Origin: Streptomyces sp. NRRL F-6131
GTDB taxonomy: Bacteria > Actinomycetota > Actinomycetes > Streptomycetales > Streptomycetaceae
Reading direction: 5' to 3'
NCBI GenBank assembly: GCA_000719695.1
Contig: JOHN01000104.1
Location: 1 to 15,799 of the forward strand
DNA: 15,799 bases
Part shown: piece after piece, positions 14,115 through 15,799 of the stretch
How positions within the stretch are numbered: the first letter of the stretch is position 1
Layout of the letters: every line of letters begins with the position of its first letter
The notes under the pieces: model-generated
Database searches by the model: none
Told to the model about the DNA's origin: nothing
What the model saw: only the letters and a program-made list of their open reading frames with translations
Translations under genes and position numbers: made by a program

Positions 14115-15344
14115 ATGAACGACCGCTCCAGATCCGACAGGGCGACCGGCGGACCCACCGGCGGGACGGCCGACCGGCCGACCGGCGGGGGCTCCCCCGA
14201 CCGCCTCGGTCGCCGCCGGTTCCTGGCCGCCGCGGGCCTCGCCGCCGCCGGCACCGCGCTCACCGTCGCGACCGGCGGACCGGCTGCCGCGACCGCCGGC
14301 CGCCGCACCGCCGCGGACCCGCGGACTGCCGCGGCCGCCGGGTTCCGGGTGCCGATCGACACTCTGCGCCACACCCGCACCTGGATGGCCTGGCCGGACA
14401 GCACCGGCATCTGGCGCGGCAAGCTCGCCGGGATCCAGGCCGACATCGCGCTGATCGCCAGGACCGTCGCGAAGTACGAGCCGGTGACCATGTGCGCCAA
14501 CCCGGCCAGCGTCACCAAGGCCCGGTCGATGTGCGGCGCGGGCGTCACCGTGATCGGGGACATCCCGGTCGACGACTGCTGGATGCGGGACACCGGCCCG
14601 GTCTTCCGCACCGACGGCGCCGGCGGTCTCGACACCCTCGGCCTCAACTTCAACGGCTGGGGCAACCACCAGACCCACGCCAACGACGCGCTGGTCGCCG
14701 GGCGGGTCGCCGCCTACCTGGGCCTGCCGTTCACGACCGCAGGGCTGGTCGCCGAGGGCGGCGCGGTGGAGGCCGACGGGGCCGGCACCCTGATGGCCAC
14801 CCGCAGCAGCATCCTCAACGCCAACCGCAACCCCGGCAAGTCCCAGGCGCAGGTGGAGAGCGCCCTGTGCGCCGCCTTCGGCGCCTCCAAGGTGATCTGG
14901 TTCGCGGGCATCGCGGGCCAGGACATCACCGACGACCACGTGGACGCCACCTCCCGCTTCCTCGGCGGCACCACGGGCGTGGTCCAGATGCCGCTGGCCC
15001 GCGACACCGACGTCTGGTCCCAGGACGCGCGTCAGCAGTACAAGATCCTGTCGGCCGCGACCAACGCCCAGGGGGTGCGGTACTCGGTCAGCCAGATCCA
15101 GGGACCCGACTACAACCTGATCCGCTCCACCGACCCGAACTTCGTCGGCTCCTACGCCAACTACTACCTCTGCAACAACGCGGTGATAGCCGCGCAGTTC
15201 GGCGACGCCAGGGCCGACAGCGCGGCCAGGGCCACCCTCGCCCGGCTGTTCCCCGGCCGCACCGTCGAGCAGCTCGACATCGACCGCCTCGGGGCGGGCG
15301 GCGGCGGGATCCACTGCGTCACCCAGCAGCAGCCCGCCGTGTGA
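14115..15344 (+). CDS. Deiminase E: Tat-exported agmatine/peptidylarginine deiminase family protein
   Basis: This 409-aa protein starts at ATG 14115 with GGAGG five bases upstream. A long polar N-region precedes the Tat motif G-R33-R-R-F-L-A-A-A-G and a hydrophobic core to about 52; A-A-A-T-A (57-61) is a likely cleavage region, giving a released protein. Catalytic motifs are complete: H-T-R-T-W-M-A-W-P, D-D-C-W156-M-R-D159, NFNGWGNHQTHAND, E214-G-G, GQDITDDH275-V-D277, AGGGGIHC401-V-T-Q-Q-Q. One family block deviates: N-A-N-R-N-P (235-240) where the other three full-length paralogues have P in place of A. It has several extra cysteines (127, 155, 252), unusual for an exported enzyme. It is divergent from TetR2 and faces deiminase F across a shared hairpin. 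Substrate unknown. Confidence 0.93.
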   Translation: MNDRSRSDRATGGPTGGTADRPTGGGSPDRLGRRRFLAAAGLAAAGTALTVATGGPAAATAGRRTAADPRTAAAAGFRVPIDTLRHTRTWMAWPDSTGIWRGKLAGIQADIALIARTVAKYEPVTMCANPASVTKARSMCGAGVTVIGDIPVDDCWMRDTGPVFRTDGAGGLDTLGLNFNGWGNHQTHANDALVAGRVAAYLGLPFTTAGLVAEGGAVEADGAGTLMATRSSILNANRNPGKSQAQVESALCAAFGASKVIWFAGIAGQDITDDHVDATSRFLGGTTGVVQMPLARDTDVWSQDARQQYKILSAATNAQGVRYSVSQIQGPDYNLIRSTDPNFVGSYANYYLCNNAVIAAQFGDARADSAARATLARLFPGRTVEQLDIDRLGAGGGGIHCVTQQQPAV

Positions 15345-15350
15345 CCCGAA

Positions 15351-15392
15351 GGGGCCGGGTCCGGTGGGGAGTCGAGGGGCGGACCCGGCCCC
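15351..15392. terminator. Bidirectional hairpin between convergent deiminases E and F
   Basis: A perfect 13-bp stem, GGGGCCGGGTCCG with CGGACCCGGCCCC, and a 16-base loop lies in the 59-bp gap between two convergent stop codons. It can end transcription from both sides. Confidence 0.75.
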
Positions 15393-15403
15393 GGAGGGTG
15401 CGG

Positions 15404-15799
15404 TCAGCCGATGGCGGGGATGTCGTGGGTGGCGCAGTGGATGCCCCCGCCGCCGCCGGCGATCGCGTCGATCTTCACGGGCACGATCTCCCGGGTGGGG
15501 AAGTACTTCTTCATGACCTGCTGGGCGTGGTCGTCGGCCTGCCGGTCGCCGAACTTCGGGAGGTAGACGCCCTTGTTGCCGATGTAGAAGTTCATGTAGG
15601 AGGAGACGAAGGCGTCGCCGCGCCCGGTGATCTTCTCGGGGTCGGGCTGCTGGAGCTCGACCACCTCCAGCTTCCGCCCGCGCGCGTCCGTGGCGTTCTT
15701 GAGTACGGAGCGGGCTTGGTCGGCGGAGCGGGACCAGACGTCGGGCGGGGTGCCGGGGTGGGCCTTGTCGAGGAGGACGACGCCGGGGGCGGCGAAGCG
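15404..15799 (-). CDS. Deiminase F: agmatine/peptidylarginine deiminase family (C-terminal part)
   Basis: The gene reads leftward and enters at the right edge; 131 C-terminal residues are visible, open in frame to the last base. The fragment begins R-F-A-A-P-G, equivalent to the block just after the catalytic His-x-Asp in the full-length paralogues. It then shows T-D-A-R-G-R, S-Y-M-N-F-Y-I-G-N, P-K-F-G-D, F-P-T-R-E-I and the catalytic A-G-G-G-G-G-I-H-C (Cys at fragment residue 122). After the Cys it reads A-T-H-D-I-P, whereas B to E all have a Gln where this has His. It is also richer in lysine than its neighbours. Export cannot be judged because the N-terminus is outside. A shorter reading from an internal GTG (15664) would lose conserved sequence and is rejected. 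Confidence 0.87.
   Translation of the reverse strand, partial: RFAAPGVVLLDKAHPGTPPDVWSRSADQARSVLKNATDARGRKLEVVELQQPDPEKITGRGDAFVSSYMNFYIGNKGVYLPKFGDRQADDHAQQVMKKYFPTREIVPVKIDAIAGGGGGIHCATHDIPAIG

Noticed and set aside
1..15799. True peptidylarginine deiminases of the Porphyromonas type
   Set aside because: Signal peptides and the shared fold suggest it, but the block recalled to bind the peptide carboxylate is absent, and the C-terminal Ig-like and sorting domains of PPAD are missing in the full-length members. Kept as an open alternative for the substrate only.
1..15799. Antibiotic biosynthesis cluster
   Set aside because: No polyketide, peptide-synthetase, RiPP precursor or terpene gene is present. 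A resistance role against guanidino compounds remains speculative.
1..15799. Mobile element or integrated island
   Set aside because: I see no transposase, integrase, tRNA, attachment repeat or shift in codon use, despite the repeated enzyme family.

Overview
The DNA is very GC-rich, with codons almost always ending in G or C, GTG starts, GTGA/ATGA gene overlaps, Tat-type export signals and a PASTA-less Ser/Thr kinase. This fits a high-GC actinomycete, most likely a member of the Streptomycetaceae (Streptomyces or Kitasatospora). The genus cannot be fixed from the sequence alone. I found no RNA gene, insertion sequence, CRISPR array or origin.

The striking content is six separate genes of the agmatine deiminase / peptidylarginine deiminase superfamily (PAD_porph type, guanidine-group-modifying enzymes) in under 16 kb. 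I call them A to F. A (1-489, minus, cut by the left edge), B (3444-4640), D (11223-12440) and E (14115-15344) each carry an N-terminal twin-arginine signal. A and D also look like lipoproteins. C (4757-5761) has no signal and matches ordinary cytosolic agmatine deiminase (AguA). F (15404-15799, minus) is cut by the right edge, so its N-terminus is unseen.

Layout, left to right: deiminase A (minus); a membrane Ser/Thr kinase (minus); TetR1 (minus), divergent from deiminase B (plus); a strong hairpin; a tight operon of aguA (C) plus a complete family-5 dipeptide/oligopeptide ABC importer (lipoprotein binding protein, two permeases, two ATPases), ended by an 18-bp perfect hairpin; lipoprotein deiminase D translationally overlapped by a DUF4436-like membrane protein; TetR2 (minus), divergent from deiminase E (plus); a bidirectional hairpin; deiminase F (minus).

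Control can be read in part. Upstream of A, B and E lies the same kind of operator: two 8-bp half-sites (TTGACTGA or TTGACCGA) separated by 4 bp. In each case the TTGACY of the operator doubles as a -35 hexamer, with a -10-like hexamer 17 bp away. TetR1 therefore plausibly represses both A and B, which lie on either side of the TetR1-kinase pair, and TetR2 represses E. No such site is visible before aguA or before D.

Inferred model: the exported deiminases act on guanidino compounds (agmatine, arginine-containing peptides or a guanidino natural product) at the cell surface or outside. The peptide-type importer would bring a substrate or product in, and cytosolic AguA would deiminate agmatine-like material inside. 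Usual downstream partners of agmatine deiminase (N-carbamoylputrescine amidohydrolase, putrescine carbamoyltransferase, carbamate kinase) are absent from the window. The substrate is unknown, and alternatives such as detoxifying arginine-rich peptides or guanidino antibiotics remain open.
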